Assembly: GCA_023381535.1 (NCBI GenBank)
Contig: JAMCSN010000003.1
Span: forward strand, 34,963-98,962
Direction of reading: 5' to 3'
From: Bacteroidota bacterium
GTDB taxonomy: Bacteria > Bacteroidota > Ignavibacteria > Ignavibacteriales > Melioribacteraceae
Length of the DNA: 64,000 nucleotides
Shown here: positions 38,377 through 49,448 of the stretch, piece by piece
Position numbering within the stretch: the stretch's first letter is position 1
Layout of the letters: each line of letters opens with the position of its first letter
Made by a program: the position numbers and the translations under genes
Notes under the pieces: generated by a model
What the model saw: the letters and a program-made list of their open reading frames with translations, nothing else
Told to the model about the DNA's origin: nothing
Databases searched by the model: none

Positions 38377-40367
38377 TGTCAAAGAAGTACGTATTAAAAA
38401 GAACGCGAGAAGTTTCAGCTCATAAAGCTGTAGGTGAATCACATTTCAGAATTAATTACCAAGAGCATTTAAATCCGGCGCAGTTCGAAGCTGCAAGTGC
38501 AACCGAAGGCGCCTACCTCGTTATTGCCGGTGCGGGAAGCGGAAAGACCAGAACATTGGTTTACAGAGTTGCGCGATTGACAGAATTAGGAAACGATCCG
38601 TCGTCAATTCTTCTACTTACATTTACACGCAAAGCTGCAAAAGAAATGATGGACCGTGCAACAATTCTTTTGGATAACCGCTGCTCGAAAATTAACGGCG
38701 GAACTTTCCATTCGTTTGCAAATTTAACTTTGCGCAAATATGCAAAAGCTGTTAAGCTTGAAAACGGTTTCACAATTCTTGATCAAGGCGACAGCGAAGA
38801 CGTGATCAACTTAATACGCGGGCAGCTTAATCTAGCCCAACACAAGAAAAGATTTCCGAACAAGACTACGATCAACAAGGTTATTAGTTTAAGCACAAAC
38901 ACGGGTCGAACGATTGAAAATATTTTAGAAGAAGAGTTCCCCCACTTTGCAGAGTATCTAGAGAAGATCACGGATATTCATAAAATTTATACTGTGTACA
39001 AACAGAAGAACAATCTTCTCGATTACGATGATCTGCTTCTCTATCTGCGCGCTTTTCTTTTAGAAATGTCTCCGGCAACAAAATCTTTTCTCTCAGGCAT
39101 CAAGTACGTGATGGTTGACGAATACCAGGATACTAACAAACTTCAGGCAGAGATCATCAAAGGTTTAACGCAGCTTAACAACAATATCATGGTTGTCGGC
39201 GACGATTCACAGTCAATCTATTCATTCCGCGGGGCAAATTTCAAAAACATAATGGAATTTCCGAAACTCTTTGCCGACGTGAAAATTATTACGCTGGAAG
39301 AGAACTATAGAAGCACACAGGAGATTCTGAATTTTTCCAATCACATCATCGAACATGCATTTGAGAAATATCCAAAACATCTTTTCACGCGGAAGATTGG
39401 CGGCGAACTGCCGGGAATAATTTCCGCCACAAATGAAAATATGCAGTCAAGATTTATTGTTGAACGAATTCTGGAATTGCGCGAAGAAGGCATTCCGCTT
39501 AACGATATTTCCGTACTCTTCCGTTCGTCATATCATTCATTCGATCTTGAAATCGAACTGAACAAAGCGAACATACCTTACATGAAATTCGGCGGCATGA
39601 AATTTATCGAGACCGCACACGTAAAAGACGTGCTCGCTTTCTTGCGCATCGCATCAAATCCCAACGATTACGTTAGCTGGTACCGCGTTCTGCTGCTTCA
39701 TGAGGGCATCGGTCCCAAGCGCGCACAACTGATTATGGACGCAATTGCAACGAATCAAATTTCAATTAAAGGCGAACCGGAATCTGCAGTAACCAAAAAA
39801 TACAGCGACAATATTTTCAACCTTTTCTCGCTTCTTCACGAAATTCATACGAAGAATAATTTGCCGGCTGACAAAGCCGAACTCGTTTACAAATACTACG
39901 AGCCGCTCTTCATCGAAAAATACGACGACTACAACAAGCGGAAAAAAGATTTAGACATTTTCATGAACATCTCTCAGAATTACAAAAGTCTGGAAAGTTT
40001 TCTTTCCGACATGGCGCTTGAGCCGCCGCACGATAGCGTGATTGACATTGACGAAACCGACAAAGAACGTGAATACTTAACGCTCTCCACAATTCATTCC
40101 GCTAAAGGTTTGGAATGGCATTCGGTTTTTATACTCCATGCTATCGACGGATTTTTCCCATCGAGTCAATCGTTCGAAAAACTTGAAACGCTTGAAGAAG
40201 AAAGAAGACTGATGTACGTCGCATCGACACGCGCGAAACAAAATCTTTATGTTTGCTACCCGATGCATATCTTCGACCGGCACAACGGAATGACATTTTC
40301 GAAACCCTCACGTTTCATTGAAGACGTAACGGAAGAATTAGCAGATCAGTGGTTGTTGGAGGGATGA
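38376..40367 (+). CDS. UvrD/PcrA-type superfamily 1 DNA helicase
   Basis: 663 residues. Q motif LNPAQFEAA, Walker A AGAGSGKTRTL, LTFTRKAAKEM (Ia), MVDEYQDTN (II), VVGDDSQSIYSFRGA (III), LEENYRST (IV), LSTIHSAKGLEWHSV (V) and EERRLMYVASTRAK (VI). A 3'-5' SF1A translocase; gene could be pcrA, uvrD or rep-like. About 60 residues shorter than typical UvrD, lacking the C-terminal RNA-polymerase-binding tail. Confidence 0.93.
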   Translation: MSKKYVLKRTREVSAHKAVGESHFRINYQEHLNPAQFEAASATEGAYLVIAGAGSGKTRTLVYRVARLTELGNDPSSILLLTFTRKAAKEMMDRATILLDNRCSKINGGTFHSFANLTLRKYAKAVKLENGFTILDQGDSEDVINLIRGQLNLAQHKKRFPNKTTINKVISLSTNTGRTIENILEEEFPHFAEYLEKITDIHKIYTVYKQKNNLLDYDDLLLYLRAFLLEMSPATKSFLSGIKYVMVDEYQDTNKLQAEIIKGLTQLNNNIMVVGDDSQSIYSFRGANFKNIMEFPKLFADVKIITLEENYRSTQEILNFSNHIIEHAFEKYPKHLFTRKIGGELPGIISATNENMQSRFIVERILELREEGIPLNDISVLFRSSYHSFDLEIELNKANIPYMKFGGMKFIETAHVKDVLAFLRIASNPNDYVSWYRVLLLHEGIGPKRAQLIMDAIATNQISIKGEPESAVTKKYSDNIFNLFSLLHEIHTKNNLPADKAELVYKYYEPLFIEKYDDYNKRKKDLDIFMNISQNYKSLESFLSDMALEPPHDSVIDIDETDKEREYLTLSTIHSAKGLEWHSVFILHAIDGFFPSSQSFEKLETLEEERRLMYVASTRAKQNLYVCYPMHIFDRHNGMTFSKPSRFIEDVTEELADQWLLEG

Positions 40368-40431
40368 TTGAGTGCCGGCGAATTTGATTTATGCTTTCAA
40401 AAAATTATCTTTAATAAAAGAAAAAATTTTT

Positions 40432-40833
40432 ATGTACGACGCAAAAGAATTAGTCCGCAAAGCAGTTGAAGCAAAATCAAAAGCATATCCTAAGTATTCA
40501 AACTTTTATGTTGGTGCCGCATTACTAACAGAGAACGGAAGAATATTCCAAGGTGGCAATATCGAAAACTCATCTTACGGCTTAACGATCTGCGCCGAAA
40601 GGACTGCAATGTTTCAAGCTGTCATCGAGGGTGAAAGAAATTTTCAAGCGATTGCAATTGCCGGTGACACCGATGAATTTTTGCCTCCTTGCGGTGCGTG
40701 CCGACAAGTTTTAGCCGAGTTCTGCGACAAAGATTTGGATGTAATCTTGACAAACACAAAAGGTGAAATAAAAACTTTAAAGTTAGGCGAACTGCTTCCC
40801 TATTCATTCGGCGAGGAATTTTTGAAATCATGA
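40432..40833 (+). CDS. cdd: cytidine deaminase
   Basis: 133 residues from ATG 40432. Family alignment ([15 protein letters not shown]) favours this start, but the GTG at 40372 has a stronger ribosome site (GGAGGG, eight bases) and would add 20 residues. Zinc site CAERTA and PCGACRQ. Converts cytidine and deoxycytidine to uridine forms. First of a salvage operon with tdk, nupC and punA. Confidence 0.94.
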   Translation: MYDAKELVRKAVEAKSKAYPKYSNFYVGAALLTENGRIFQGGNIENSSYGLTICAERTAMFQAVIEGERNFQAIAIAGDTDEFLPPCGACRQVLAEFCDKDLDVILTNTKGEIKTLKLGELLPYSFGEEFLKS

Positions 40834-41402
40834 TGGAATTCACACCTCATTCAACACCAAGAAACACAGGCTGGATCGAAGTTATTGCCGGCTGCATGTT
40901 CAGCGGCAAAACAGAAGAACTGATAAGAAGATTAAGAAGATCTCAAATTGCGCGGCTCGAAGTGAAAATTTTTAAACCGAGAATCGACATCAGATATTCT
41001 TCGAGCGACATTGTTTCTCACAGCGAACAATCTTTGCCTTCCATACTTGTCGAAAACGCTCAAGAAATTTTAACGTTGAGCGATGACGCTCAAGTTGTTG
41101 GAATTGATGAAGCGCAATTTTTTACTGCCGATCTTGTTGATGTCTGCAACAAATTAGCTAATCAAGGTAAACGTGTTATTATCGCCGGGCTGGATCAAGA
41201 CTATCGCGGAGTGCCTTTCGAGCCGATGCCGCAGCTTCTCGCGATTGCAGAGTATATCACGAAGACTTTGGCGATTTGCGTCGTTTGCGGTAATCCGGCA
41301 GATAAAACTCAGAGAAAAGTAATTTCAACCGAACGAGTACTTGTAGGCGCTGCAGACAGCTACGAAGCCCGCTGCAGAAAATGTCATTACATCCCAGAAT
41401 AA
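40830..41402 (+). CDS. tdk: thymidine kinase
   Basis: Type II thymidine kinase, 190 residues. P-loop [17 protein letters not shown] (Walker B and catalytic Glu), GLDQDYRG lasso, and structural zinc Cys pairs CVVCG and CRKCH. ATG overlaps the cdd stop. Phosphorylates thymidine in salvage. Confidence 0.96.
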   Translation: MMEFTPHSTPRNTGWIEVIAGCMFSGKTEELIRRLRRSQIARLEVKIFKPRIDIRYSSSDIVSHSEQSLPSILVENAQEILTLSDDAQVVGIDEAQFFTADLVDVCNKLANQGKRVIIAGLDQDYRGVPFEPMPQLLAIAEYITKTLAICVVCGNPADKTQRKVISTERVLVGAADSYEARCRKCHYIPE

Positions 41403-41416
41403 AATCCGAGGACTAA

Positions 41417-42769
41417 ATGGATTTCGCAGTTTCATTGTTAAGAGGGGTAATTGGATTAACAATTCTATTGGGTATCGCTTTTCTTTTTTCGAACAATAAG
41501 AAGCGTATCAACTGGAAACTTGTAGCTACCGGCGTTACTATCCAAGTGATCTTCGCAATTTTCATTATTCACAGTGAAACTTTGCGCGCATGGTTCTTCC
41601 CTCTCGGCTGGCCTAAGGACGTTGTTAATTGGCTCGGCGGTGCGATTGTAAGTCTGCTTGGTTTTACAATGGAAGGCGCACAATTTGTTTTTGGAAAGTT
41701 GGCTTCAAATACCGCCGAAGGAAATCTCGGAGTGATTTTTGCATTTCAAGTTTTACCGACAATCATTTTCGTTTCGTGCTTAACATCGGTTTTATACTAC
41801 CTCGGTATTCTTCAGCTTGTTGTTAAAGGAATGGCATGGGTGATGGCAAAACTTCTCGGCACAAGCGGAGCGGAATCGCTTTCGAACACCGCAAATATTT
41901 TTGTGGGACAAACAGAAGCGCCGCTTCTTATCAGACCTTATATTGAAAAAATGACAAACTCGGAAATCTTAACGATCATGATCGGTGGAATGGCAACGAT
42001 TGCCGGCGGCGTTATGGCAAGCTATATTCAGATGTTAGGACAATCATTTGCAGACGCACATCACATCGCGCTGCAGCAAGCACAAATCACATTTGCAATT
42101 CAACTGCTTGCGGCAAGCACAATGGCGGCGCCAGCTTCTTTGGTTGTTGCAAAAATTCTTTATCCCGAAACTGAAGAACCCGTTACACGCGGAACAGTAA
42201 AATTAAAAGTCGAAAAAAATGCTTCGAATATAATTGAAGCTGCTGCAACCGGCGCCGGTGATGGTTTGACTCTTGCGCTGAATGTTGCCGGAATGCTGCT
42301 TGCTTTTATTGCGTTGATTGCGTTGGTAAATTATTTGTTTACAAGTTTGGGTGACATTGTCGGTATTAACAATTATTTTCGCGCAAACTTCGGTCAGCCT
42401 CTTTCAATGCAGTTGATATTCGGAATTGTGCTGCGTTACTTGGCTGTCGGTATCGGCGTTCCATGGAACGATGCGTTTCAGTTTGGAAGTTTGATCGGAA
42501 CAAAAGTTGTGCTGAATGAATTCGTTGCTTACTTGGATTTAACGACAATCATAAAATCCGGATTGATGAGCGAGAAAGGAATTATGATGGCAACGTATGC
42601 TCTGTGCGGATTCGCAAATTTTTCTTCCATCGCAATTCAGATTGGCGGTATCAGCCCGATGGCGCCGTCACGTAAAAAAGATATTGCAGCACTCGGTTTG
42701 AAAGCCGTCCTCGGCGGAACAATCGCAACATTGATGACTGCAACTCTTGCCGGAATTCTTGTTCAATGA
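41417..42769 (+). CDS. nupC: concentrative nucleoside transporter
   Basis: 450 residues, about 10 membrane segments, CNT family. N-terminal hydrophobic region; GQTEAPLLIRPYIEKM near 170 is the nucleoside-binding re-entrant motif, followed by GGMATIAGGVMASYI and near the C-terminus GFANFSSIAIQIGG. Imports nucleosides with sodium or protons. Context with cdd, tdk and punA supports nucleoside uptake and breakdown. Confidence 0.95.
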   Translation: MDFAVSLLRGVIGLTILLGIAFLFSNNKKRINWKLVATGVTIQVIFAIFIIHSETLRAWFFPLGWPKDVVNWLGGAIVSLLGFTMEGAQFVFGKLASNTAEGNLGVIFAFQVLPTIIFVSCLTSVLYYLGILQLVVKGMAWVMAKLLGTSGAESLSNTANIFVGQTEAPLLIRPYIEKMTNSEILTIMIGGMATIAGGVMASYIQMLGQSFADAHHIALQQAQITFAIQLLAASTMAAPASLVVAKILYPETEEPVTRGTVKLKVEKNASNIIEAAATGAGDGLTLALNVAGMLLAFIALIALVNYLFTSLGDIVGINNYFRANFGQPLSMQLIFGIVLRYLAVGIGVPWNDAFQFGSLIGTKVVLNEFVAYLDLTTIIKSGLMSEKGIMMATYALCGFANFSSIAIQIGGISPMAPSRKKDIAALGLKAVLGGTIATLMTATLAGILVQ

Positions 42770-43587
42770 AAAACCTTAACACGTTGTACCGGGACACACT
42801 TGAAACCTTAGCAAGACAAATTCCGTTTGAACCGGAAATTTGTTTAATACTTGGCAGCGGACTCGGCGAGTTCGCGCAAAAAGTAGAACCGGTCAAATCA
42901 ATTCCAACCGCCTCACTTCCCAATTATCCTAAGTCAACCGTTCAGGGTCATCAAGGTTATTTGCACTTCTCAACACATGCGAATAAAAAACTTATGATCG
43001 TTCAAGGACGCATTCATTTGTACGAAGGATACAGTTTAACTCAATGTGTCCTTCCGGTTTTTATTGCGTCAAAGCTGAACTGCAAAAAAATAATTTTAAC
43101 AAATGCAGCCGGCGGTGTTAGCCCCATTCTACGACCCGGCGATTTGATGCTCGCGTCATCCCTAAACGGAATCAGCGTTAAAAAAGAACTTACCGGATTG
43201 ATCAACCTGGCGAATTTAGACCAGAAAAATTCTATGCTGAACTTTCCTTCAAAAGAATTGAACGAGAAAATAAAAGCCGCAGCTCTCGAAGAAAAATTAG
43301 CTTTGCAAGAAGGCGTTTACTGGCTTACAAAAGGACCAAGCTACGAAACTCCCGCTGAGATACGAATGATTCGCAAATTCGGCGGAGACGCGGTCGGCAT
43401 GTCAACCGTTCATGAAGCATTCTACGCAGCAGCATTAGGAATGGAAGTTGCCGCGATTTCATGCGTCACTAATTTGGCTGCCGGATTATCCGACAACAAA
43501 CTTACGCACGCCGAAGTAATGGAAACCGCCGAGCGGGTTAAACTTGATTTTGAAAGGCTTGTTAAAAAATCTATAGAGCTGATTTAA
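42766..43587 (+). CDS. punA: purine nucleoside phosphorylase, trimeric type
   Basis: 273 residues. GSGLGEFA, TVQGHQG, QGRIHLYEGY, NAAGGV, GPSYETPAEIRM and MSTVHEA, with VTNLAAG carrying the Asn that gives 6-oxopurine preference in trimeric PNPs. Cleaves guanosine/inosine with phosphate. ATGA overlap with nupC; overlaps the convergent rsmE by four bases. Confidence 0.95.
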   Translation: MKNLNTLYRDTLETLARQIPFEPEICLILGSGLGEFAQKVEPVKSIPTASLPNYPKSTVQGHQGYLHFSTHANKKLMIVQGRIHLYEGYSLTQCVLPVFIASKLNCKKIILTNAAGGVSPILRPGDLMLASSLNGISVKKELTGLINLANLDQKNSMLNFPSKELNEKIKAAALEEKLALQEGVYWLTKGPSYETPAEIRMIRKFGGDAVGMSTVHEAFYAAALGMEVAAISCVTNLAAGLSDNKLTHAEVMETAERVKLDFERLVKKSIELI

Positions 43588-44303
43588 ACATTCATTGCCA
43601 GCATCGATGCTGCCGTAACAATCGCAGTCTCACTTCTCAGACGATTCTCCGTCAATTTAATTCTCCATTCGCAATTAGCAATTTGCAATTCTTCTTTATC
43701 AAATCCTCCTTCCGGACCGAAGATGAAGTAGTGGTCGTTAGTCAATAGCGATTGGTCATTGAGATTAATCCAGTCTGAGAAAGACTGTTCTGCATTTTGA
43801 TCAAACAAAATCTTATTGATAGGATAACTGAAAATCGAATCGAATTTATATTCATATCTAATTGTAGGCAGCCATGCACGAAGGGATTGTTTCATTGCAG
43901 AAATCAAAACTTTTTGCCAGCGGTTTAACTTTTCTCCTCTTGCAACCGTCCGCTGCGATTCGAACACTATGAAGTTTGTAATTCCAAGTTCAACGGATTT
44001 TTCCAGAGCGAACTCAAATCGCTCCGGGCTTTTCAAACGGGGAATGCAAAACGTGACCTTACCAAGTTTGTTTTCGTAATGCCTTGCAGTTAAAGTTCTA
44101 CATTCTATATTACTTTTCAGAACTTTTTGTATCAGAGAATGATAAATAGCGCCGCGTCCGTCTGTAATGTAAATTTCGTCGCCGACTTTATGCCGCATCA
44201 CATCTTTTATGTGATGACATTCGTCGCCGGAAACTTCTATCAAATCATTGGAAACTTTTTCCGAGTAATAAAGCTCAACATCAGAAAGAAAAACCGGTTG
44301 CAA
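43584..44303 (-). CDS. rsmE: 16S rRNA (uracil1498-N3)-methyltransferase
   Basis: 239 residues. The SPOUT domain shows KSVELGITNFIVFESQRT, IFGPEGGFDKEE and RLRSETAIV; the N-terminal PUA-like part has SGDECHHIKDVMRHKVGDE. The start is the TTG at 44303, nine bases after GAGGAG (44313-44318). A longer frame to 44345 would translate that ribosome site and has no family support. Overlaps the Omp85 gene end by 23 bases. Confidence 0.94.
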   Translation of the reverse strand: MQPVFLSDVELYYSEKVSNDLIEVSGDECHHIKDVMRHKVGDEIYITDGRGAIYHSLIQKVLKSNIECRTLTARHYENKLGKVTFCIPRLKSPERFEFALEKSVELGITNFIVFESQRTVARGEKLNRWQKVLISAMKQSLRAWLPTIRYEYKFDSIFSYPINKILFDQNAEQSFSDWINLNDQSLLTNDHYFIFGPEGGFDKEELQIANCEWRIKLTENRLRSETAIVTAASMLAMNV

Positions 44304-45633
44304 AGATAAATTCTCCTCGTTGGTCTTGGTTGATTGCGTATTCAACTCTAAATGAGCTGTACGGTATTGCTAAAATAGTAAATCCAATTCCATAACCGGA
44401 ATAAAATTGATTAAGCGACAAACGTTGATAGTTGTTATAGGTTGCACCGGCATCGTAAAAAAGACCGAGATAAAGTCCAAGTCGCGCCGAAGTGAGACTT
44501 CGAGGCAGCAAAGGTAATTTCAGACTTACATCCCATTCCTTAATAATTGGATGATTGACTTCAACCGAAGCCAGCAGATAATTATTCCCCTCACGTTTGT
44601 GCATAAAATTGCCGCGTACTCTTTCTTCGTAACCAAGATATGAATAATTATAATACGGAATTGTCCCGCCGAAAGTTGAGCGGTATGCAATCCGCCATTT
44701 TGCTGAAAGTCCGCCGATAATTTTTTCGTACTCACGGAGATCGAGCGAAAAAACATTATAATTTATGTTGTCTTCACCGAAACCTTTATGAGTAATAGAA
44801 CCGAACGCATAGAATCCGTTATCGGAAAATTGTTTTAAATCGCGCGAATCATAATTGTAACTGATTCCGGCATACGGCACACGGTCTATTCCTCTGCCTG
44901 ACGCTGTAATTTTTTCCAAACCCGGGTAGGGTGTTTCAACATAATTAAACCCTATAGTAACGAACACCATGTTAAATTGGTTAAACCTCTTACTTAGCGT
45001 TACGCTGTTATCGATAATCTTTTCTTTGAAGTCGTTGCCGACAAGTGTTGCGGCTTCCACGTTCTTGTTCACGAAATTCGTGTACATCAGATCAACTTCA
45101 ATTCCGATATCTTCATTATAGAGCAGGGCGGGATTTTTATACGCTAATCTGTAATACGGCTGATAGCCAATACCAACCGTAGCGAAAATGGTTTCATTTC
45201 TTCCGCGAAAATTCTTGTACAACAAACTTAATCCTAAAGTTGAAGAGTTGATGGAATTGTGTTCCGATCTGAAATAAAGCAGCGGATAGATGTACCAGCT
45301 TTCATCCACAGCAATCATCAAGTTATTTTTTTGGTTGGAGTTATAGACAAACATTTTCACGTTAGTAAACAATCCTAAGCTGAAAACTCTTTCGCGGTTA
45401 TAATCGATGATTTTTTCCGTTACCGAATCATCTTCGCTAATCGTCAGTTCGCGGCGAATGATAAAATCTTTGGTAACATTGTTGCCGGAAATTTTTATGG
45501 AATCTATCCTTACTTTTTGGGTGCCCTTTACAACAAGAGTATCCAATGAACCGGCGTGAAGTACAGCTGACGCAGCAAAAAAAGTAAGCAGAAGTACGCC
45601 AAAAAAATATTTTGGGGGAATAAAGAGTCTCAT
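44281..45633 (-). CDS. Omp85-family outer-membrane protein (BamA/TamA-like)
   Basis: 450 residues. Signal peptide to about residue 27; one POTRA-type domain (about 37-110, IDSIKISGNNVTKDFIIRRE), then a beta-barrel ending with the terminal Phe (FIFATGFSF). GLYLGLFYDAG resembles the Omp85 late-barrel motif. BamA has five POTRA domains, so this is a short member: possibly a lipid or secretion exporter. Downstream rsmE overlaps. Confidence 0.86.
   Translation of the reverse strand: MRLFIPPKYFFGVLLLTFFAASAVLHAGSLDTLVVKGTQKVRIDSIKISGNNVTKDFIIRRELTISEDDSVTEKIIDYNRERVFSLGLFTNVKMFVYNSNQKNNLMIAVDESWYIYPLLYFRSEHNSINSSTLGLSLLYKNFRGRNETIFATVGIGYQPYYRLAYKNPALLYNEDIGIEVDLMYTNFVNKNVEAATLVGNDFKEKIIDNSVTLSKRFNQFNMVFVTIGFNYVETPYPGLEKITASGRGIDRVPYAGISYNYDSRDLKQFSDNGFYAFGSITHKGFGEDNINYNVFSLDLREYEKIIGGLSAKWRIAYRSTFGGTIPYYNYSYLGYEERVRGNFMHKREGNNYLLASVEVNHPIIKEWDVSLKLPLLPRSLTSARLGLYLGLFYDAGATYNNYQRLSLNQFYSGYGIGFTILAIPYSSFRVEYAINQDQRGEFIFATGFSF
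44313..44318 (-). promoter_or_regulatory. ribosome binding site setting the rsmE start
   Basis: GAGGAG on the minus strand, nine bases before TTG 44303, inside the Omp85 coding end. This decides the rsmE start at TTG in place of the longer frame. Confidence 0.7.
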
Positions 45634-45645
45634 CTAATCGGCAAT

Positions 45646-46074
45646 TTAATTTTTACGGAACGGTTTGCTGAGATTATAATATACCGCAATGCACTTGTCT
45701 TGAATCGTGTGAATACCTTTTTCAATAACGGGTTTAACCGCCGAATCGTTCCTTATACCCTGCTGCAGCCAAAGAACCTTCGGATTTTTTTCCAGAACAT
45801 CGGGAATCAATTCCGGTATCGTTTCCGCTCGCCGAAAGACATCTACTATGTCGATATCGAAAGGAATGTCTTTGAGACTCGGGTAAACTTCTATTTCTCC
45901 GGATTTGGTAATTGTCGGATTCACACCAACAACTTTATAACCTTTATGGACAAGAAATTCTGCGATCTCTCTGCTGGTTCTCATTGGATTGTCGGATAAA
46001 CCAACAACTGCGATTGTCTTTGCCGTAGAAAGAATTTCAGCAATTTTTCTAAGCTCGTTCTCGTCTTTTGTCAT
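45646..46074 (-). CDS. CoA-binding domain protein (YccU-like)
   Basis: 142 residues, single Rossmann-like CoA-binding domain: [36 protein letters not shown] and LWLQQGI. Stand-alone members are common and their role is unclear. ATG overlaps the gcvP stop (four bases). Confidence 0.92.
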   Translation of the reverse strand: MTKDENELRKIAEILSTAKTIAVVGLSDNPMRTSREIAEFLVHKGYKVVGVNPTITKSGEIEVYPSLKDIPFDIDIVDVFRRAETIPELIPDVLEKNPKVLWLQQGIRNDSAVKPVIEKGIHTIQDKCIAVYYNLSKPFRKN

Positions 46075-48968
46075 GCTGTTTCCTCCGCGTATTCACTAAT
46101 CGGCAGACAGCTGCACACTAAATTTCTGTCGCCGTATGCGTTATTGATTCTTCCTACCGTAGGCCAGAATTTATTTTCTCGTATCTGTTGAGTGGGAAAT
46201 GCTGCCGTTTCGCGCGAGTAAGCATGAGTCCACGCATCATTTACTACATGCTCAACCGTGTGAGGAGAATTTTTCAAAGGATTATCTTCTTTACTGAGAT
46301 TACCTTTTTCAATTTCTTCAATTTCCTTTTTGATAGAGATCAAGGCATCACATAATCTATCGAGTTCATACTTCGATTCACTTTCCGTCGGTTCAACCAT
46401 TATTGTTCCGTGTACGGGAAACGAAACAGTTGGCGCATGGAACCCGTAGTCCATCAATCGTTTTGATATGTCTTCCACTTCTACTCCAGCCGTTGCTTTA
46501 AATTGTCTGCAGTCAAAAATCAATTCGTGAGCTACAAAATTATTTTTGCCGGTATAAACCACCGGATAAAATTTCTCCAATCTCGCTTTGATATAATTTG
46601 CATTTAGGATTGCGGCTTTCGTCGCAAGTGTTAATCCTTTAGCGCCCATCATTTTAATGTAAGCATACGAAATGATCAGAACACTTGCGCTTCCCCATGG
46701 CGCTGATGCAACCGCATGAATTGCTTGTTCGCCTCCGGTTTTCACAATCGAGTGTCCGGGAAGAAACGGAGTCAGATGCTTTGCAACTGCAATCGGTCCC
46801 ACGCCGGGTCCACCGCCGCCGTGAGGTATCGCAAACGTTTTGTGAAGATTAAGATGGCAAACATCGGCGCCGATCGACGCGGGACTTGTCAATCCGACCT
46901 GAGCATTCATGTTAGCGCCGTCCATATAGACCAATCCGCCGTTGTCATGAATAATTTTGCAGATATCAATAATCGCTTCTTCAAATACTCCGTGCGTAGA
47001 AGGATAAGTTACCATCAATGCCGAAAGATTTTCTTTATGTTCTTCGGCTTTGGCTTTCAAATCGTTTACGTCTATGTTTCCGTTCTCATCACATTTCACA
47101 ACCACAACTTTACTTCCAGCCATTACAGCGCTTGCCGGATTTGTTCCGTGAGCTGACGACGGAATCAAAACTACGTTTCTCTGCTTGTCTCCGTATGCAT
47201 GATGGTAAGCTCTGATTACGAGCAGTCCGGTATATTCTCCTTGAGCGCCGGAATTCGGTTGAAGCGAGACGGAATCGAAACCGGTTATCTTCGCCAAATC
47301 TATTTCAAGTTCTCTGAAAATCTGCGTGTATCCTTCCGCTTGATCAATCGGTGCAAACGGATGAAGCGAGGCAAATTCCGGCCAGCTTATTCCGAACATT
47401 TCAGTTGACGCATTTAATTTCATTGTGCAAGAGCCGAGCGGTATCATCGAAGTTGTTAACGATAAATCTTTTCTCTCCAATCCTTTTATGTAGCGAAGCA
47501 TCTCTGTTTCAGCATAGTAAGAATTGAATACCGGATGAGTTAAGAAATTTGATTTCCTCTTAAGATTCTCCGGATATTCTACATCTGCACCACCCAAGAT
47601 TTTAGAGATTTTCTGCTGATCAAAATTCTTGTCCAACGCTTTTGCAAATACTTTTAGAATTGCTGCTACATCTTCTGTCGTATCCGGTTCGGAAATCGAA
47701 ATCCCGATTGCCTTTTCTCCAATATATCTGAAGTTGATTCCGTTGCTCAATGCTTCAGCTTTTATTTTTTTCGATTCGTCAGCCGAATTCAATTCGATCT
47801 TCAAAGTGTCAAAATAATTCTTGTTTGATTGACTAACGCCGATTGACTTCAACGCTTCATCAAGAATCACCGTTAGGTTGTGAATTCTTTTGGCGATTGC
47901 TTTAATTCCTTTCGGTCCATGATAGACGGCATACATGCCTGCCATTATAGCCAGCAAAACTTGAGATGTGCAAATGTTGCTTGTTGCGTGTTCGCGCTTA
48001 ATGTGCTGTTCCCGTGTTTGAAGCGCCATGCGCAGCGCCCTCTTGCCCTGTGCATCGATTGATACGCCAATAATTCTTCCCGGGATTTGTCTTTTATATT
48101 CGTCTTTGGTTGCGAAGAACGCTGCATGTGGACCGCCAAATCCCATCGGAACACCGAATCGTTGTGTTGATCCCACTACTACATCTGCCCCAAATTCTCC
48201 CGGAGGTGTGAGCAGAGCCAGAGAAAGCAAATCTGCCGCAACAGCTTTGTAAATTCCTTTGGCATCGGCTTGCTTGAATAAATCTGTGTAATCAAAAACT
48301 TCTCCGTCTGCTGATGGGTACTGAACTAGAATACCATAAATATCATCTGTCAGCTCTAAGTTGTTATGATTACCAACTTTAATTTTAATTCCCAACGGTT
48401 CGCTTCGTGTAATTAGAACATCGATTGTTTGCGGAAGTACTTGATCCGAAACCCAAAACACATTTGAATTTTTCTTGGCGCTTTTTCTTAACGAGTGGAG
48501 CATCGTCATCGCCTCGGCGGCGGCTGTCCCTTCATCTAGCAAAGAAGCGTTAGCAATCGGCATCCCGGTTAAATCAATTACCATTGTTTGAAAGTTGAGC
48601 AATGCTTCCAATCTGCCTTGAGAGATTTCAGCCTGGTAGGGCGTGTATTGAGTGTACCATCCCGGATTTTCTAAAATGTTACGTTGTATAACTCCCGGTG
48701 TTATTGTGGGATAATATCCAAGTCCAATGTAATTCTTGAACGCTTTATTTTTTGCCGCAATCTTTCTCAATTCATTCATGAACTCATATTCCGTCATCGT
48801 AGGGTCAAGCGTCAAATCTTCTTTAAGTCTGATTGATTGAGGTACGGTTTTGTTTATCAATTCATCAAGCGATGAAACTCCTATCTTCGATAACATCTGC
48901 GTAATTTCTTCTTTGTTCGGCCCGATGTGCCGGTCAACAAATTTGTCGTAGAATTCAAGATTGTTCAT
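46071..48968 (-). CDS. gcvP: glycine dehydrogenase (decarboxylating), P protein
   Basis: 965 residues, the full single-chain GcvP: the PLP-binding [18 protein letters not shown] near 705, GCTMKLNAS near 510 and the N-terminal non-catalytic copy beginning [10 protein letters not shown]. Decarboxylates glycine and loads the aminomethyl group on GcvH. No gcvH or gcvT lies within the window. No riboswitch-like fold was recognised in the 140 bases ahead. Confidence 0.97.
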   Translation of the reverse strand: MNNLEFYDKFVDRHIGPNKEEITQMLSKIGVSSLDELINKTVPQSIRLKEDLTLDPTMTEYEFMNELRKIAAKNKAFKNYIGLGYYPTITPGVIQRNILENPGWYTQYTPYQAEISQGRLEALLNFQTMVIDLTGMPIANASLLDEGTAAAEAMTMLHSLRKSAKKNSNVFWVSDQVLPQTIDVLITRSEPLGIKIKVGNHNNLELTDDIYGILVQYPSADGEVFDYTDLFKQADAKGIYKAVAADLLSLALLTPPGEFGADVVVGSTQRFGVPMGFGGPHAAFFATKDEYKRQIPGRIIGVSIDAQGKRALRMALQTREQHIKREHATSNICTSQVLLAIMAGMYAVYHGPKGIKAIAKRIHNLTVILDEALKSIGVSQSNKNYFDTLKIELNSADESKKIKAEALSNGINFRYIGEKAIGISISEPDTTEDVAAILKVFAKALDKNFDQQKISKILGGADVEYPENLKRKSNFLTHPVFNSYYAETEMLRYIKGLERKDLSLTTSMIPLGSCTMKLNASTEMFGISWPEFASLHPFAPIDQAEGYTQIFRELEIDLAKITGFDSVSLQPNSGAQGEYTGLLVIRAYHHAYGDKQRNVVLIPSSAHGTNPASAVMAGSKVVVVKCDENGNIDVNDLKAKAEEHKENLSALMVTYPSTHGVFEEAIIDICKIIHDNGGLVYMDGANMNAQVGLTSPASIGADVCHLNLHKTFAIPHGGGGPGVGPIAVAKHLTPFLPGHSIVKTGGEQAIHAVASAPWGSASVLIISYAYIKMMGAKGLTLATKAAILNANYIKARLEKFYPVVYTGKNNFVAHELIFDCRQFKATAGVEVEDISKRLMDYGFHAPTVSFPVHGTIMVEPTESESKYELDRLCDALISIKKEIEEIEKGNLSKEDNPLKNSPHTVEHVVNDAWTHAYSRETAAFPTQQIRENKFWPTVGRINNAYGDRNLVCSCLPISEYAEETA

Positions 48969-49109
48969 TTCGTATTTCTCACAAAATATTTTTTGAATGA
49001 GTGATTTTTTTAGTGCTCAAATATAAATAAAAGGCGGAAATCAGAAGGGGTGATTTCTTCTATTTGCAAATTTGCATTGCAAGATATGCTTGTAGAATCT
49101 AGAGAACTG

Positions 49110-49448
49110 TTATTCTTCGTCTGTAATTTCTTGAAGTTTTGTTTTTAAAAAAGGTAAATCCTTCGTAATCGTATTCCATAGAATATTAAGATCAACTTCA
49201 AAATAACCGTGAATAAGTCTGTTTCTCATTCCAACTATATCTGTCCATGGAACTTCAGAAAAGTTTGCCTTATAATTTTCAGATATTTTAGAAGCTGCTT
49301 CGCCGATAATTTCAATTTCTTTTATTAGTGATAATACCAACATTCGGTCGGCATCGAGTCCGGTTCTCGTTTTGCCAGAGGCAAATGATAATGCCTCATC
49401 AATTGCATCGAGCATGTGTTGTTTTCTGATACTATCGCTAAGCCCCAT
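49110..49448 (-). CDS. hepT: HepT-type toxin (DUF86, HEPN RNase)
   Basis: 112 residues, all-helical HEPN fold with the RNase motif RNRLIHGYFEVD (R-x4-H-x-Y). Pairs with the nucleotidyltransferase gene upstream, whose 3' end overlaps its start by 11 bases. Known MntA antitoxins AMPylate the tyrosine of this motif; here both parts are present. Confidence 0.93.
   Translation of the reverse strand: MGLSDSIRKQHMLDAIDEALSFASGKTRTGLDADRMLVLSLIKEIEIIGEAASKISENYKANFSEVPWTDIVGMRNRLIHGYFEVDLNILWNTITKDLPFLKTKLQEITDEE

Noticed and set aside
46716..47156. 146-codon plus-strand frame opposite gcvP
   Set aside because: Lies over the most conserved part of gcvP; product is unlike any protein type.
48969..49109. 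Possible glycine riboswitch ahead of gcvP
   Set aside because: I looked for tandem glycine-aptamer helices and saw none in this short AT-rich leader.
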